A stretch of DNA of 55,805 nucleotides, taken from contig PWTU01000501.1 in assembly GCA_003562775.1 (NCBI GenBank), forward strand, positions 1 to 55,805, read 5' to 3'. The position numbers and the translations under genes are program-made. The stretch comes from Ignavibacteriales bacterium. Lineage in GTDB: Bacteria > Bacteroidota > Ignavibacteria > T3Sed10-11. This document shows positions 9,393 through 19,121 of the stretch, piece after piece (within the stretch, counting starts at the first letter, position 1; each line of letters begins with the position of its first letter). The notes under the pieces are model-generated. The model did not search any database, was not told the origin of the DNA, and saw only the letters and a list, made by a program, of their open reading frames with translations.

Positions 9393-9980
9393 TTATCCAA
9401 ACAGTTTCTCTTCTACAAGCTGGCAGATGATATGTGCAGCAGTGATCTGCCCTTCCTGAATTCGCTGTGTGTCGTCTGACGGTACAACAACGGAATGATT
9501 ACACAGTGAAAGTATCTTACCGCCGTGAGCGCCGAGTAAACCGAGTGTAAGGAGTTTCCGATCATTCGCAAGTTGAACTGCATTAATAATGTTCGGCGAA
9601 TTGCCGCTTGTGCTGATGGCGATCAGAATATCGTTTTCTCTCCCGAGCGCTTCGACGGCGCGGGAAAAAACGTTTTCGTATCCGAGATCGTTCGCACCGG
9701 CTGTGAGATATGAGGTATCGGTTGTCAGAGCAATAGCCGGGAGGGCCGGACGTATTTTTTCCCGGCTGAGCCGTATAACAAATTCAGCGGCGATATGTTG
9801 TGCATCTGCAGCGCTGCCCCCGTTTCCGCAAAGCAGCAGTTTGTTGCCCTTCGAAAAACATGAAGCTATCAACTCCGCAGACTTTACTATATCATCACTA
9901 CACGCGTCGATCATTTTTTTCTTTAGTTCGGCACTTGCAATTAGACTTCTTGTAATTAAATCGCGGTCGGACAAAGACAT
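9393..9980 (-). CDS. gmhA: Phosphoheptose isomerase
   Basis: 195 residues, the normal length for GmhA, a SIS-fold enzyme that converts sedoheptulose 7-phosphate to D-glycero-D-manno-heptose 7-phosphate for LPS core or S-layer heptose. Signatures are CGNGGSAADAQHIAAEF (51-67), STSGNSPN (123-130) and the C-terminal TQRIQEGQITAAHIICQLVE with zinc-ligand-type His. It is the last gene of the minus-strand rpmB-doxX-pgsA-pgpA-gmhA run, 5 bp after pgpA. The ribosome site is weak. It supports a heptose-containing cell surface. Confidence 0.95.
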   Translation of the reverse strand: MSLSDRDLITRSLIASAELKKKMIDACSDDIVKSAELIASCFSKGNKLLLCGNGGSAADAQHIAAEFVIRLSREKIRPALPAIALTTDTSYLTAGANDLGYENVFSRAVEALGRENDILIAISTSGNSPNIINAVQLANDRKLLTLGLLGAHGGKILSLCNHSVVVPSDDTQRIQEGQITAAHIICQLVEEKLFG

Positions 9981-9985
9981 AGTAT

Positions 9986-10468
9986 TTACCAGATCATTGT
10001 TATGAGAAATAACAGAATTCCAGCATAGATCCCTGCTGCAACATCATCGAGCATAATTCCCCATCCGTTTGGAATTGCTTCGAACTGCCGGGCAGGGGGA
10101 GGTTTTATGATATCGAATATTCTGAATAATAAAAATCCTGCTCCAAGATTGAGCCAGGTGATCGGTACAAACAGCATTGTAATCCACATCCCTACGGCTT
10201 CATCGATGACGACTACCCGGGGATCGTCGCCGTATACCATTTCATATTTTTTTGAAACAAAAACGCCGATGGAGAATCCGATGACGATCATTACCAATAA
10301 AGTGAAAATTGGAATTCCCGGGAAAATGATGAGCGGAATCAGAGCGACTAAGGAACCTGCGGTTCCCGGTGCGACCGGTGAGTAACCGGAGAAAAAAACC
10401 GTTGCGATGCATCTGGTGATGAATGACGGGTCGTTAGTACGGTTCGGTTGTTTTACGGCTGTTGACAT
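9986..10468 (-). CDS. pgpA: Phosphatidylglycerophosphatase A
   Basis: 160 residues. PgpA removes the phosphate from phosphatidylglycerol phosphate, the step after PgsA. The family motif SGYSPVAPGTAGSL is at about 29-42 and DDPRVVVIDEAVGMW carries the acidic catalytic residues; four hydrophobic membrane helices are apparent. The start overlaps the 3' end of pgsA by 35 bp, so the two consecutive pathway enzymes are probably translationally coupled. Confidence 0.95.
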   Translation of the reverse strand: MSTAVKQPNRTNDPSFITRCIATVFFSGYSPVAPGTAGSLVALIPLIIFPGIPIFTLLVMIVIGFSIGVFVSKKYEMVYGDDPRVVVIDEAVGMWITMLFVPITWLNLGAGFLLFRIFDIIKPPPARQFEAIPNGWGIMLDDVAAGIYAGILLFLITMIW

Positions 10469-11048
10469 AGAGATCGGCGATTAATTTTCGATTTTCGAAA
10501 ACATACACAATACCTGTCCACACTGTAAGAATGGTTACGATGAGCATAAACACATAAACTACTATAGAATGGAGCATTATATCGAAAGTTTCCGGAATTA
10601 TATTATATATTTTAGGTGAGCTCTGTGCAACGTATACGACAAGCAAATAATATAACACAATCATTTGAACGGTCGTTTTAATTTTTGCCCCTTTCGAAGG
10701 GTAAAAAGCTTTTCCTTTAAATTCGCAGTAACCCCTGAGTATTGTGATCGCGATATCACGAATGACGATGAGTATAACCATCCAGAGTTGTGCCAACCCG
10801 ATAACCACAAAACCGATAAAAGCAGCGGAGGTAAGTATTTTATCGGCAAGCGGATCAAGGAAACGCCCCCATTCGCTTTGATAGCCGAATTTCCGTGCGA
10901 TCATACCGTCGTACCAATCGGTAAGTGCGGCGACAAGAAATACGGCGAGTGCGATTTGCTTTGACCCGGACGAATCCTGAAAAAGAAAATACAGAAATAC
11001 GGGCGTTAGTATTATTCGTAATGTAGTTAACTGATTCGGTATTGTCAT
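10434..11048 (-). CDS. pgsA: CDP-diacylglycerol-glycerol-3-phosphate 3-phosphatidyltransferase
   Basis: 204 residues, an integral membrane CDP-alcohol phosphatidyltransferase making phosphatidylglycerol phosphate. The full motif DG-x2-AR-x8-G-x3-D-x3-D is present (DGMIAR, then G, D, D ending in RFLDPLAD). Multiple membrane helices flank it. It sits between doxX and pgpA on the minus strand, and its product is the substrate of PgpA. Confidence 0.95.
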   Translation of the reverse strand: MTIPNQLTTLRIILTPVFLYFLFQDSSGSKQIALAVFLVAALTDWYDGMIARKFGYQSEWGRFLDPLADKILTSAAFIGFVVIGLAQLWMVILIVIRDIAITILRGYCEFKGKAFYPSKGAKIKTTVQMIVLYYLLVVYVAQSSPKIYNIIPETFDIMLHSIVVYVFMLIVTILTVWTGIVYVFENRKLIADLYVNSRKTTEPY

Positions 11049-11142
11049 AATCGAGTCTTGTTCATCGCAGCGAACGTGTACTGATTGGTTTTAAATCAAT
11101 ACAAGGTACAATGAAAAAACAAGATGTGCAAGTATAAGAAAA

Positions 11143-11574
11143 TTATACACGATCTGTTTTAAAGAATCGGTCACAAGAGTAACGACCTGCCCCCCGGAGA
11201 AGGATATAAAATGAAATTAATAAAAATAATGCTGCAAGTTCGTACCGCATATCGCTGATTAAATGACGGTATACTGCGACGCTCATATTGATAACTATGA
11301 ATACCGCCACGTAACGGGTATACAAACCTGCTGCAAACATAAGTCCACCGATGAATTCTGTTAATGTCGATAACGCTGCGAAAAAAAACGGGATAGGGAA
11401 ACCAATGGAGGCAACCGAATTGGGAAATCCCCAATCATCACCTTTGAAAAGATATCCCCACAGACCTGTCATTTTCCCCCATCCATGGAGAAAAGCGAGA
11501 AATAATCCGCCTCCAACACGGAGCAAGAGCAGACCGAATTGTTCAAATGCCGAGAGTCGGGAGAGTTTTGACAT
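11143..11574 (-). CDS. DoxX-family membrane protein
   Basis: 143 residues with four predicted helices. The N-terminal RVGGGLFLAFLHGWGKM and the later TLTEFIGGLMFAAGLYTRYVA are characteristic of the DoxX/DoxD-like family, whose bacterial members are associated with respiratory-chain or redox functions but mostly lack a defined biochemical role. It starts 5 bp after the rpmB stop, so the two are co-transcribed. Function beyond the family name is not inferable here. Confidence 0.85.
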   Translation of the reverse strand: MSKLSRLSAFEQFGLLLLRVGGGLFLAFLHGWGKMTGLWGYLFKGDDWGFPNSVASIGFPIPFFFAALSTLTEFIGGLMFAAGLYTRYVAVFIVINMSVAVYRHLISDMRYELAALFLLISFYILLRGAGRYSCDRFFKTDRV

Positions 11575-11579
11575 AAAAT

Positions 11580-11771
11580 TTACGCGGCTTTTTTTACTTT
11601 ACCTGATTTCAGGCAGGATGTGCAGACTTTTATTCTCTTTACACTTCCGTTAACGATGGCCCGGACTCGCTGCAAATTCGGCAACCAGCGCCGGCGTGTT
11701 TTGTTGTTTGCATGGCTAATGTTATTACCGCTAACGGGACCTTTTCCACATATATCACAAAATCGTGCCAT
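11580..11771 (-). CDS. rpmB: 50S ribosomal protein L28
   Basis: 63 residues with the L28 signatures [28 protein letters not shown] and a C-terminal [12 protein letters not shown]. The CxxC pairs at the N- and C-terminus indicate the zinc-binding form of L28. AAGGAAG lies seven bases upstream of the ATG. It heads the minus-strand run ending in gmhA and is divergent from the toxin-antitoxin pair. Confidence 0.97.
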   Translation of the reverse strand: MARFCDICGKGPVSGNNISHANNKTRRRWLPNLQRVRAIVNGSVKRIKVCTSCLKSGKVKKAA

Positions 11772-11805
11772 GATACTTCCTTGAAAAATATGTTATTAAC
11801 TAATG

Positions 11806-11811
11806 ATTATA
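11806..11811 (-). promoter_or_regulatory. -10 box candidate for rpmB
   Basis: A perfect TATAAT is read on the minus strand 35 bases upstream of the rpmB start codon. No good -35 stands 17 bases further upstream, so this rests on the -10 alone. Confidence 0.35.
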
Positions 11812-11925
11812 GAAACAATAAATTTACAAAATTTTATTAAAATTAGCAATACATGTAGGTATTTCGAAAAATTTCCGAAATAATTTCAATCTCCTATTGA
11901 CTTTAATTATAAAATGTATCACACT

Positions 11926-11936
11926 TTGTATTACAA
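11926..11936. promoter_or_regulatory. Palindrome, candidate antitoxin operator
   Basis: TTGTATTACAA is an 11-bp palindrome about one base pair, 30 bp upstream of the RHH antitoxin start. It overlaps a 12-bp-spaced direct repeat (TGTATCAC at 11915, TGTATTAC at 11927). RHH antitoxins usually bind such short spaced repeats to autoregulate; this is inferred from position only. Confidence 0.4.
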
Positions 11937-11966
11937 ATGATGGTAAATTTAGGAGGCGATTAGTGA

Positions 11967-12215
11967 ATGACGTCAATTAGATTAAATAAGGAATTAGAAG
12001 GAAAAATCGAAAAGATTGCTGCTGCAAAAAAAATAACTAAATCTCAACTTATTCGTGAAGCAGTTGCAGAGTACATAGCTGCTCAAGAAAAAGAAATATC
12101 ACCGTTTATGGTCGGTGAAAAATTATTTGGAAGGTATGGCAGCGGCAAAGGTGATCTATCAACTACCTATAAAACCGTTCTGAAAGAGAAGTTCAATGAA
12201 AAGAACACTCGTTGA
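11967..12215 (+). CDS. Ribbon-helix-helix (CopG/MetJ) antitoxin
   Basis: 82 residues. The first 45 form a ribbon-helix-helix fold: TSIRLNKELEGKIEKIAAAK, then TKSQLIREAVAEYIAAQEKE. The remainder is a variable tail that would wrap the toxin. AGGAGG at 11951-11956 selects the ATG at 11967. It overlaps the PIN-domain gene by 20 bp, the standard antitoxin-first arrangement of VapBC-type modules. It probably represses its own operon with the toxin. Confidence 0.85.
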   Translation: MTSIRLNKELEGKIEKIAAAKKITKSQLIREAVAEYIAAQEKEISPFMVGEKLFGRYGSGKGDLSTTYKTVLKEKFNEKNTR

Positions 12216-12615
12216 TGCGGGACCGCTTATAGCTTTGTTCGATAAGGACGATCAATACCATATCAAAACAGTGGAATTTCTACGGGGGTATCGCGGGAGG
12301 TTTGTAACAACGTGGCCGGTTATCACCGAAACTACTCATATGCTGGATTTCAGCGCGTCGGCGCAAATCGATTTTTTTAAATGGGTAGAACAAGAGGGAG
12401 TTCACATATTTCAATTAGAGCGCAGCCATCTTGATCGTCTCATATATTTGTGGGAGAAATACTCCGATCTGCCTATGGACCTTGCCGACGCTACTTTGCT
12501 CATTACGGCTGAATTGACGGGGATACGCACCATCGTTTCCATTGACCGGGATTTTAATATTTATAGAATTGGTAAAAATCTCCAATTCAGAAACATATTT
12601 ATTCAGTTTAATTGA
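12196..12615 (+). CDS. PIN-domain toxin, VapC-like ribonuclease
   Basis: 139 residues of PIN fold. The acidic metal-binding positions are visible: Asp7 in LVDAGPLIALFD, Glu45 in ITETTH, Asp95/Asp98 in MDLADATLLITAE and Asp117 in VSIDRDF. VapC toxins are Mg-dependent endoribonucleases that often cut initiator tRNA or 23S rRNA; the target here is unknown. It overlaps the RHH antitoxin gene. Its downstream end abuts the pyrR promoter. Confidence 0.87.
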   Translation: MKRTLVDAGPLIALFDKDDQYHIKTVEFLRGYRGRFVTTWPVITETTHMLDFSASAQIDFFKWVEQEGVHIFQLERSHLDRLIYLWEKYSDLPMDLADATLLITAELTGIRTIVSIDRDFNIYRIGKNLQFRNIFIQFN

Positions 12616-12640
12616 AATAGTCTGTAACTTATCGTATATT
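12612..12640 (+). promoter_or_regulatory. Promoter of the pyrR operon
   Basis: TTGAAA (12612-12617), 17-base spacer, TATATT (12635-12640). Transcription would begin near 12647, giving a leader of about 158 nt that includes the PyrR-binding element at 12661-12691. Confidence 0.7.
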
Positions 12641-12660
12641 TATATCAATAAAATAAGTAA

Positions 12661-12691
12661 CCCTTTAATCCAATCCTGCGAGATGGAAAGG
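12661..12691 (+). promoter_or_regulatory. PyrR-binding RNA loop in the pyrR leader
   Basis: CCCTTT (12661-12666) pairs with AAAGGG (12686-12691), and inside it CCA pairs with TGG, leaving an apical segment ATCCTGCGAGAT. This matches the published PyrR-binding consensus ARUCCNGNGAGGYU at 12 of 14 positions, including the invariant UCC and GNGAG core. PyrR bound with UMP or UTP would stabilise this hairpin. No U-tract terminator is evident further on. Overlapping hairpins at about 12733-12756 (GGAAG/CTTCC against CCTG/CAGG) could be the alternative fold, so the mechanism (attenuation or translational control) is open. Confidence 0.7.
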
Positions 12692-12777
12692 GATCCTATG
12701 ATCCAGAAAAATTTGGTCGACATATCATTCCCGGAAGATTACTTCCTGTCAATTCAGGTAAATTTAATACCATTTAA

Positions 12778-13347
<570 letters not shown>

Positions 13348-13387
13348 GTAGTTGAAAATTGTAAACATTTTATTCGCGGAGGAAATT

Positions 13388-16300
13388 ATGTATAAATTAA
13401 TCGGCTTTGTTATTCTCTCTCTTATATGTATTACTGGCTTGAGTGCATGGGAAGAAGATTGGAAGATTGACGGCGAACAATGGGAACAATGGCCCACGGA
13501 TGTTATTACTTTTGAAACTGATGAAGGAACCTGGATAAATCTCGACGTCAGTCCCGACGGACAATGGATAGTATTCGATTTGCTCGGGAACATTTATCGT
13601 ATTCCGATTGAGGGAGGAGAGGCAGAGTTGCTCTCCGGTGGAGTAGCATTTGAGCAGCAGCCCCGGTATAGTCCGGATGGAATGAAGATTGCATTTACGA
13701 GCGATCGCAGCGGCGCCGATAATATCTGGGTGATGAATGCCGACGGCAGCAATCCACGGCAAATTACGAGAGAGACTGAACGGTTGCCAAGTTCGGCATA
13801 CTGGACACCGGATGGTGAATACATTGTTATGAAAAAACATTTTCGTTACATTCGATCTCTCGGCGGCGGTGAGATATGGATGCATCATATTAAAGGAGGT
13901 GCCGGGGTGCAATTGGTCGAGCGTTTGACCTGGCAGGCGGATCAAAATGAACCGGCGGTATCACCCGACGGCAAATGGGTGTATTACTCATTTTTTACAG
14001 GGAACTTCGATTATAATCGCGATCCACACGAGGGTATTTATCAGATCAATCGCTATGACCGGGAATCAGGTCGTATCGAACCCGTAACACGGGACCCCGG
14101 AGGCGCTGTTCGACCAACACCATCGCCTGATGGAACAAAGCTTGCGTTCGTTAGACGTGTCGGCACAAATACGGTTTTGTTTGTTCGCGATTTAACCACA
14201 GGTGCTGAACGTGCAGTTTTTGACGGCCTTGACCCCGATCAACAGGAAACATGGGCTATTCAGGGTGTTTATCCGGCTTTTGCATGGTTGCCGGATAGCC
14301 GGAACATCGTCATTACTTTTAATGGAAAAATAAATAAAATCGAAGTAGATTCGGGCGACGTGCACAATATTCCTTTTGCTGCAAAAGTAGAACAGAAAAT
14401 AGCCGATGCAGTTCATTTTGAATATCGTGTGCCGGAGGAGCATTTCACTTCACGAATGATACGGTGGGCTTCGCTCACTCCGGATAACCGGACGCTTGTA
14501 TTTCAGGCGGCGGGACATATTTATAAAATGTCGATGCCCGACGGAGACCCACAGCGTATTACCAATCAGGATCGATATCTCGAGTATGCACCGGCAGTTT
14601 CACCCGACGGTAGATGGGTGGCATATACAACATGGAACGATAACGACGGCGGCGGTCATCTGTATAAAGCCCGGCTTGACAGGCGGGGAGATCCCGTGAG
14701 ATTGACACAGATACATGATCAATATGCAAATCCTTCCTGGTCTCCCGATGGTGACTGGATTGCATTTCTGCAGGGAAGCGGGATTGTTCATCGGGGCAAC
14801 AATCTGAGCGGGGAATTTTTCCTGAACATTCGATATATATCGGCGAATGGTGGTGAAATAAAACACGTGACCGAAGCATCAAACAGGGGGGCGAACAGGA
14901 GAATGCCCCGGATCACATGGAGTTCTGACGGATCACGCTTATATTTCCACGAAAACTATGAGGGGAATACGGTGCTCACATCCGTTCAACTCAATGGCAC
15001 AGATAAACGCAGGCATATGAAAAATGAATATGCCGAGGAGATCATTCTTTCCCCCGATGGAAGCCGGGTTGCATTTAAAGAATTGCACAATGTATATGTA
15101 TCCCCATTTCCGAAAGCGGGAGGCGAGCCGCACGAGATTAAGCGTACCGGTTCGGGAGTTCCCGTAAAACAACTAACACAGTACGGCGGTGATTGGATAT
15201 CCTGGACGCCGGATTCGCGATATGTAACGTTTACTCTCGGTAATGCATTCTACAAACAGAACGTTGAAAAAGCTTATGCAGATAAAGAAAACGAAGAAAC
15301 AGAGGAGGAACAGAAGCATTGGGTAGAATCAAATGTTCTGAATCGACCCGAAATTACCGAGATTGGGCTTACATTGCCGCGTTATCGTCCCGATGGAATT
15401 ATTGCATTCACAAATGCCCGTATTATTACAATGAACGGTGACGAGGTAATCGATAACGGAACAATCGTTGTTCAGCGGGACAGAATCATACAGGTCGGTC
15501 AGGTCGATGAAGTGACCATACCGCGCGGTGCGCGCATATTTGATGCGGCAGGAAAAACAATAATTCCCGGATTGGTTGATGTACACGCGCATGCCGGCTA
15601 CACGGCGCTTGACATTACTCCCGATAGATTATGGGAGTATGAAGCGCAACTGGCGTATGGTGTGACAACAACCCACGATCCCTCAGCAAGCACGCAAATG
15701 GTGTATGCTCTGTCTGAACAGGTCGAGGCGGGGAGAATGATCGGTCCGAGAATTTACTCGACAGGGTATATTTTATATGGTGCGGAGAACCCGAACAAAG
15801 CGGTTGTAGAAAATCTTGATGACGCACGGGCACATCTACGCCGGCATAAGGCGCAGGGTGGATTTTCGGTAAAGAGTTATAATTATCTCCGGCGTGATGT
15901 ACGGCAGTGGGTATTGCAAGCTGCGCGTGAAGAGGAGATGCTCGTTTATCCAGAAGGCGGTTCGATGATCCAACAGAATCTGAATCAGATTATAGACGGC
16001 CATACCGGGATAGAACATGCGCTGCCGATAGCGCCGATTTATAAGGATGTGATTACTTTGTTCGGTCAATCGAATGTGGGATATACACCGACGCTCGTTG
16101 TGGGGTACGGTGGTGTCTGGGGAGAAAATTACTGGTATCAGGTCCATGATGTATATAAAAACGAGCGCTTACGTCAGTTCGTGCCGGGAGGATGGCTTGA
16201 TGCACGTGCACGCCGCCGTATGCTTGTACCGGACGACGAATTCCATCACTTCAGAATTGCGGAAGCTGCAAAACAAATTCTCGATGCCGGAGGGCAAGTG

Positions 16301-16624
16301 CAACTTGGTGCTCACGGACAATTACAAGGTCTTGCCGCACATTGGGAACTGTGGATGTTTGTACAGGGCGGCATGTCGGAAATGGAAGCGATACGCGCAG
16401 CAACCTTACACGGAGCGAGGTATATCGGTTTTGAACAAGATCTCGGCTCCATCGAAACCGGTAAACTGGCCGACTTTGTCATACTGAACAGTAACCCGCT
16501 CGATAATATAAAAAATAGTGAAGATATATATATGATCATAAAAAATGGACAGGTATGGGATTCGGAATTAAACGAACTTCACCCTGTTGAACGTGAACGA
16601 AAGCCATACAGGTTTCAGCAATAA
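13388..16624 (+). CDS. Secreted TolB-like beta-propeller amidohydrolase
   Basis: 1078 residues from the ATG at 13388, chosen because GGAGG stands just upstream and a signal peptide starts exactly there (MYKLIGFVILSLICITGLSAW). A TTG at 13352 in frame is less likely. Residues about 40-630 hold repeated PD40/TolB-type propeller blades (recurrent SPDG). Residues about 690-1060 are an amidohydrolase: GKTIIPGLVDVHAHAGY with the HxH metal pair, IEHALPIAP, GAHGQLQGLAAHWE, and ETGKLADFVILNSNPL. Related secreted proteins are known in several phyla, probably acting on peptide- or amide-like substrates. It lies 40 bp after pyrR and 12 bp before pyrB, an odd place for an exported enzyme. Confidence 0.88.
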   Translation: MYKLIGFVILSLICITGLSAWEEDWKIDGEQWEQWPTDVITFETDEGTWINLDVSPDGQWIVFDLLGNIYRIPIEGGEAELLSGGVAFEQQPRYSPDGMKIAFTSDRSGADNIWVMNADGSNPRQITRETERLPSSAYWTPDGEYIVMKKHFRYIRSLGGGEIWMHHIKGGAGVQLVERLTWQADQNEPAVSPDGKWVYYSFFTGNFDYNRDPHEGIYQINRYDRESGRIEPVTRDPGGAVRPTPSPDGTKLAFVRRVGTNTVLFVRDLTTGAERAVFDGLDPDQQETWAIQGVYPAFAWLPDSRNIVITFNGKINKIEVDSGDVHNIPFAAKVEQKIADAVHFEYRVPEEHFTSRMIRWASLTPDNRTLVFQAAGHIYKMSMPDGDPQRITNQDRYLEYAPAVSPDGRWVAYTTWNDNDGGGHLYKARLDRRGDPVRLTQIHDQYANPSWSPDGDWIAFLQGSGIVHRGNNLSGEFFLNIRYISANGGEIKHVTEASNRGANRRMPRITWSSDGSRLYFHENYEGNTVLTSVQLNGTDKRRHMKNEYAEEIILSPDGSRVAFKELHNVYVSPFPKAGGEPHEIKRTGSGVPVKQLTQYGGDWISWTPDSRYVTFTLGNAFYKQNVEKAYADKENEETEEEQKHWVESNVLNRPEITEIGLTLPRYRPDGIIAFTNARIITMNGDEVIDNGTIVVQRDRIIQVGQVDEVTIPRGARIFDAAGKTIIPGLVDVHAHAGYTALDITPDRLWEYEAQLAYGVTTTHDPSASTQMVYALSEQVEAGRMIGPRIYSTGYILYGAENPNKAVVENLDDARAHLRRHKAQGGFSVKSYNYLRRDVRQWVLQAAREEEMLVYPEGGSMIQQNLNQIIDGHTGIEHALPIAPIYKDVITLFGQSNVGYTPTLVVGYGGVWGENYWYQVHDVYKNERLRQFVPGGWLDARARRRMLVPDDEFHHFRIAEAAKQILDAGGQVQLGAHGQLQGLAAHWELWMFVQGGMSEMEAIRAATLHGARYIGFEQDLGSIETGKLADFVILNSNPLDNIKNSEDIYMIIKNGQVWDSELNELHPVERERKPYRFQQ

Positions 16625-16636
16625 GGAAAAGTATTC

Positions 16637-17554
16637 ATGTCATTAACATCGCGTCATTTATTGGGACTTGACGGTGTTCCAAAAGAAGATATTGTGAAAA
16701 TAATGGACTCGGCCGTGTCGTTCAAAGAAGTACTTGATCGACCGATAAAAAAGGTGCCGACGTTGCAAGGCAAGACAATTGTCAATTTGTTTTTCGAAAG
16801 CTCGACGCGAACCCGCATATCATTCGAACTTGCCCAGCGACGTTTATCTGCCGATATTGTGAATTTTGCGGCAAGTACAAGTTCATTGTCAAAAGGTGAG
16901 ACATTTAAAGATACAGCACGAAACATCGAAGCAATGAAGATCGATATGGTTGTGGTTCGTCATCAGAGTGCAGGCGCTCCGCATTTTTTGAGCCGTATTG
17001 TTGATGCGAATATTATTAATGCGGGAGACGGAAGACACGAACATCCCACCCAGGCGTTGCTTGATATATTTACACTTCGCGAAAAGTTCGGCAATCTTGA
17101 GGGATTACATATTTGTATTGTCGGCGATATACTGCATAGTCGTGTTGCACTCTCGAATATTTATGGTTTAAAAGCAATGGGAGCGAACGTATCAATCTGC
17201 GGCCCGGCCACGATGATTCCCCGTGAGATCGAAAAGCTCGGTGTGGATGTGTATCATCAGATCGACGATGTTATACCGACCGTCGATGCACTCAATGTGC
17301 TGCGCATTCAGCTCGAGCGGCAGGAGGGCGGGCTTTTTCCGTCATTGCGGGAATATCATAATTATTTCGGAGTGACCCGGGAACGTCTTGAAAAAGCCGG
17401 CAAACCGATTACGATACTTCACCCGGGACCGATTAACCGTGATGTCGAACTTTCGGCAGATGTCGCAGACAGTGAGCACTCGGTTATTCTTCAACAGGTG
17501 TTGAATGGCGTTGCCGTGCGTATGGCGGTGCTTTATCTTTTATCTCAGTCATAA
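16637..17554 (+). CDS. pyrB: Aspartate carbamoyltransferase catalytic subunit (pyr operon copy)
   Basis: 305 residues. It condenses carbamoyl phosphate with aspartate in pyrimidine synthesis. Carbamoyl-phosphate motif SSTRT at 55-59, SLSKGETFKDT at about 83-93, HPTQALLD from residue 136, and the aspartate-loop region with HPGPINRDVEL near the C-terminus. It is followed after 28 bp by pyrC, and pyrR lies upstream, so PyrR control is likely. No pyrI regulatory subunit is present. A second homologue lies at 39412. Confidence 0.96.
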   Translation: MSLTSRHLLGLDGVPKEDIVKIMDSAVSFKEVLDRPIKKVPTLQGKTIVNLFFESSTRTRISFELAQRRLSADIVNFAASTSSLSKGETFKDTARNIEAMKIDMVVVRHQSAGAPHFLSRIVDANIINAGDGRHEHPTQALLDIFTLREKFGNLEGLHICIVGDILHSRVALSNIYGLKAMGANVSICGPATMIPREIEKLGVDVYHQIDDVIPTVDALNVLRIQLERQEGGLFPSLREYHNYFGVTRERLEKAGKPITILHPGPINRDVELSADVADSEHSVILQQVLNGVAVRMAVLYLLSQS

Positions 17555-17582
17555 TCCCAAACAAAAAACGGAAATTAACATA

Positions 17583-18866
17583 ATGAAACCGACTATTTTA
17601 AAAAATGCGCACATTATAGATCCATTGGAAAAACTTGATAAGAAATCAGATATTCTGATCGAGAACGGGAAAATAAAAAAAATCGCCCCGCAGATTCGAT
17701 CAAAGGAAAATGAAGAAGTGGTTGATCTCAAAGATGCCGTTGTTGCACCCGGATTTATCGATATGCACGTACATTTACGGGAACCGGGATTTGAACATAA
17801 AGCAACAATAGCCACCGAACTTGCATCGGCAGCCGCAGGTGGTTTTGTAGGAGTTGCATGTATGCCTAATACCAATCCGGCAATAGATGATAGTTCTATA
17901 GTACGGTATATAAAGGAGCAAGCCGCAAAGACATTAAACGGAATGATCGACGTATATCCGATAGCTGCTGTTACGGCTAATCGTGAAGGGAAACAAATCT
18001 CCGAGATGGCTGAGCTTTCGGATGCCGGCGTCGTTGGATTTTCGGATGACGGTAATCCGGTCGAGAGTGCACAAATCATGCGTATTGCCCTCGAATATTC
18101 AAAGATGTTTCATAAACCGATTATTCAACACGCGGAGGAGAAATCCCTTACTCACGATGGCGTCATGAATGAAGGATTTGTATCAACAACGTTAGGATTA
18201 CCGGGCATTCCGACCATAGCCGAGGCGCTGATGATTCAACGCGATATAATGTTGACGGTCTACTGCGGCGGTAAATATCATGTTGCACATCTCAGTACAA
18301 AGCGCGGTCTCGAATTGATTCGCGAAGCAAAACGAAACGGTTTGCCCGTGACATGCGAAGTCACACCGCATCATTTTACTTTGACCGATGAAGTAGTGCG
18401 TTCTTATGATACGAATACCAAAATGCATCCCCCGCTTCGAACGCAGGATGACGTTGACGCTATGAAGGAAGGATTAGTCGACGGGACTATCGACGTGATC
18501 GCTACCGATCATGCACCTCATTCCTACGATGAAAAACAAGTGGAGTATCTTTACGCCCCCTTCGGTATCGTGGGACTTGAAACAGCGATCGGTTTATCAA
18601 TATCTGAATTGGTTAAACCGGGCTTACTCACAATCTCCCAGATGATTGAAAAATTCACCGTGAATCCACGACGCATTTTAAATTTACCCCAGATTAGAAT
18701 TAAAGAAGGCGAGAATGCCTGTTTAACAATTTTCAATCCCGCAGAAGAGTGGATAGTCGATATTCAAAAATTCAAATCGAAATCGAAAAATTCACCGTTT
18801 CATAGCCGGAAACTTTTCGGGAAACCGGTAGGCGTAATTAACAACGGTATGATAATGCTGAGTTAA
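17583..18866 (+). CDS. pyrC: Dihydroorotase, type I
   Basis: 427 residues from the ATG at 17583; an earlier in-frame ATG at 17505 lies inside pyrB and adds a non-homologous tail. It interconverts carbamoyl-aspartate and dihydroorotate. Metal motif DMHVHLREPG at 60-69, NTNPAIDD, FSDDGNPVESAQIM, QHAEEKSLT, AHLSTKRGLELI and ATDHAPHSYDEK are all in order. The ribosome site (ACGGAA) is weak, suggesting coupling to pyrB. pyrR, the propeller amidohydrolase, pyrB and pyrC probably form one transcript. No strong terminator follows. Confidence 0.95.
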   Translation: MKPTILKNAHIIDPLEKLDKKSDILIENGKIKKIAPQIRSKENEEVVDLKDAVVAPGFIDMHVHLREPGFEHKATIATELASAAAGGFVGVACMPNTNPAIDDSSIVRYIKEQAAKTLNGMIDVYPIAAVTANREGKQISEMAELSDAGVVGFSDDGNPVESAQIMRIALEYSKMFHKPIIQHAEEKSLTHDGVMNEGFVSTTLGLPGIPTIAEALMIQRDIMLTVYCGGKYHVAHLSTKRGLELIREAKRNGLPVTCEVTPHHFTLTDEVVRSYDTNTKMHPPLRTQDDVDAMKEGLVDGTIDVIATDHAPHSYDEKQVEYLYAPFGIVGLETAIGLSISELVKPGLLTISQMIEKFTVNPRRILNLPQIRIKEGENACLTIFNPAEEWIVDIQKFKSKSKNSPFHSRKLFGKPVGVINNGMIMLS

Positions 18867-19067
18867 TTAAGGGCACTTATCTTTAATTCCATTACGGCTC
18901 ATTTGTAACATATCTTTAATACACTTCGTATTATAATTAAAAAAGGTAATACAAATTTATATCTTATAATAAAGTGTCTATTATTTTGTACGGTGATAAG
19001 GTAATAGATTTATTTCTGTGAATCGTTATATTATTGATTATATTGAATTTAAAAGACTTGAAATATT

Positions 19068-19083
19068 TGGCACAGTAATTGAG
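19068..19083 (+). promoter_or_regulatory. Possible sigma54 promoter
   Basis: TGGCACA, four bases, TTGAG. The -24 half is a full match to TGGCACR; the -12 half is TTGA instead of TTGC. A start near 19094 would leave about 28 nt before the lipoprotein ATG at 19122. The rest of the 255-bp gap (18867-19121) is AT-rich with no other clear signal. TTGAAA at 19058 could alternatively serve a sigma70-type promoter, but no good -10 matches it. Confidence 0.3.
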
Positions 19084-19121
19084 ATATCATTAATTAGAAC
19101 ATCAAAAAAGAGGAAACTAAA

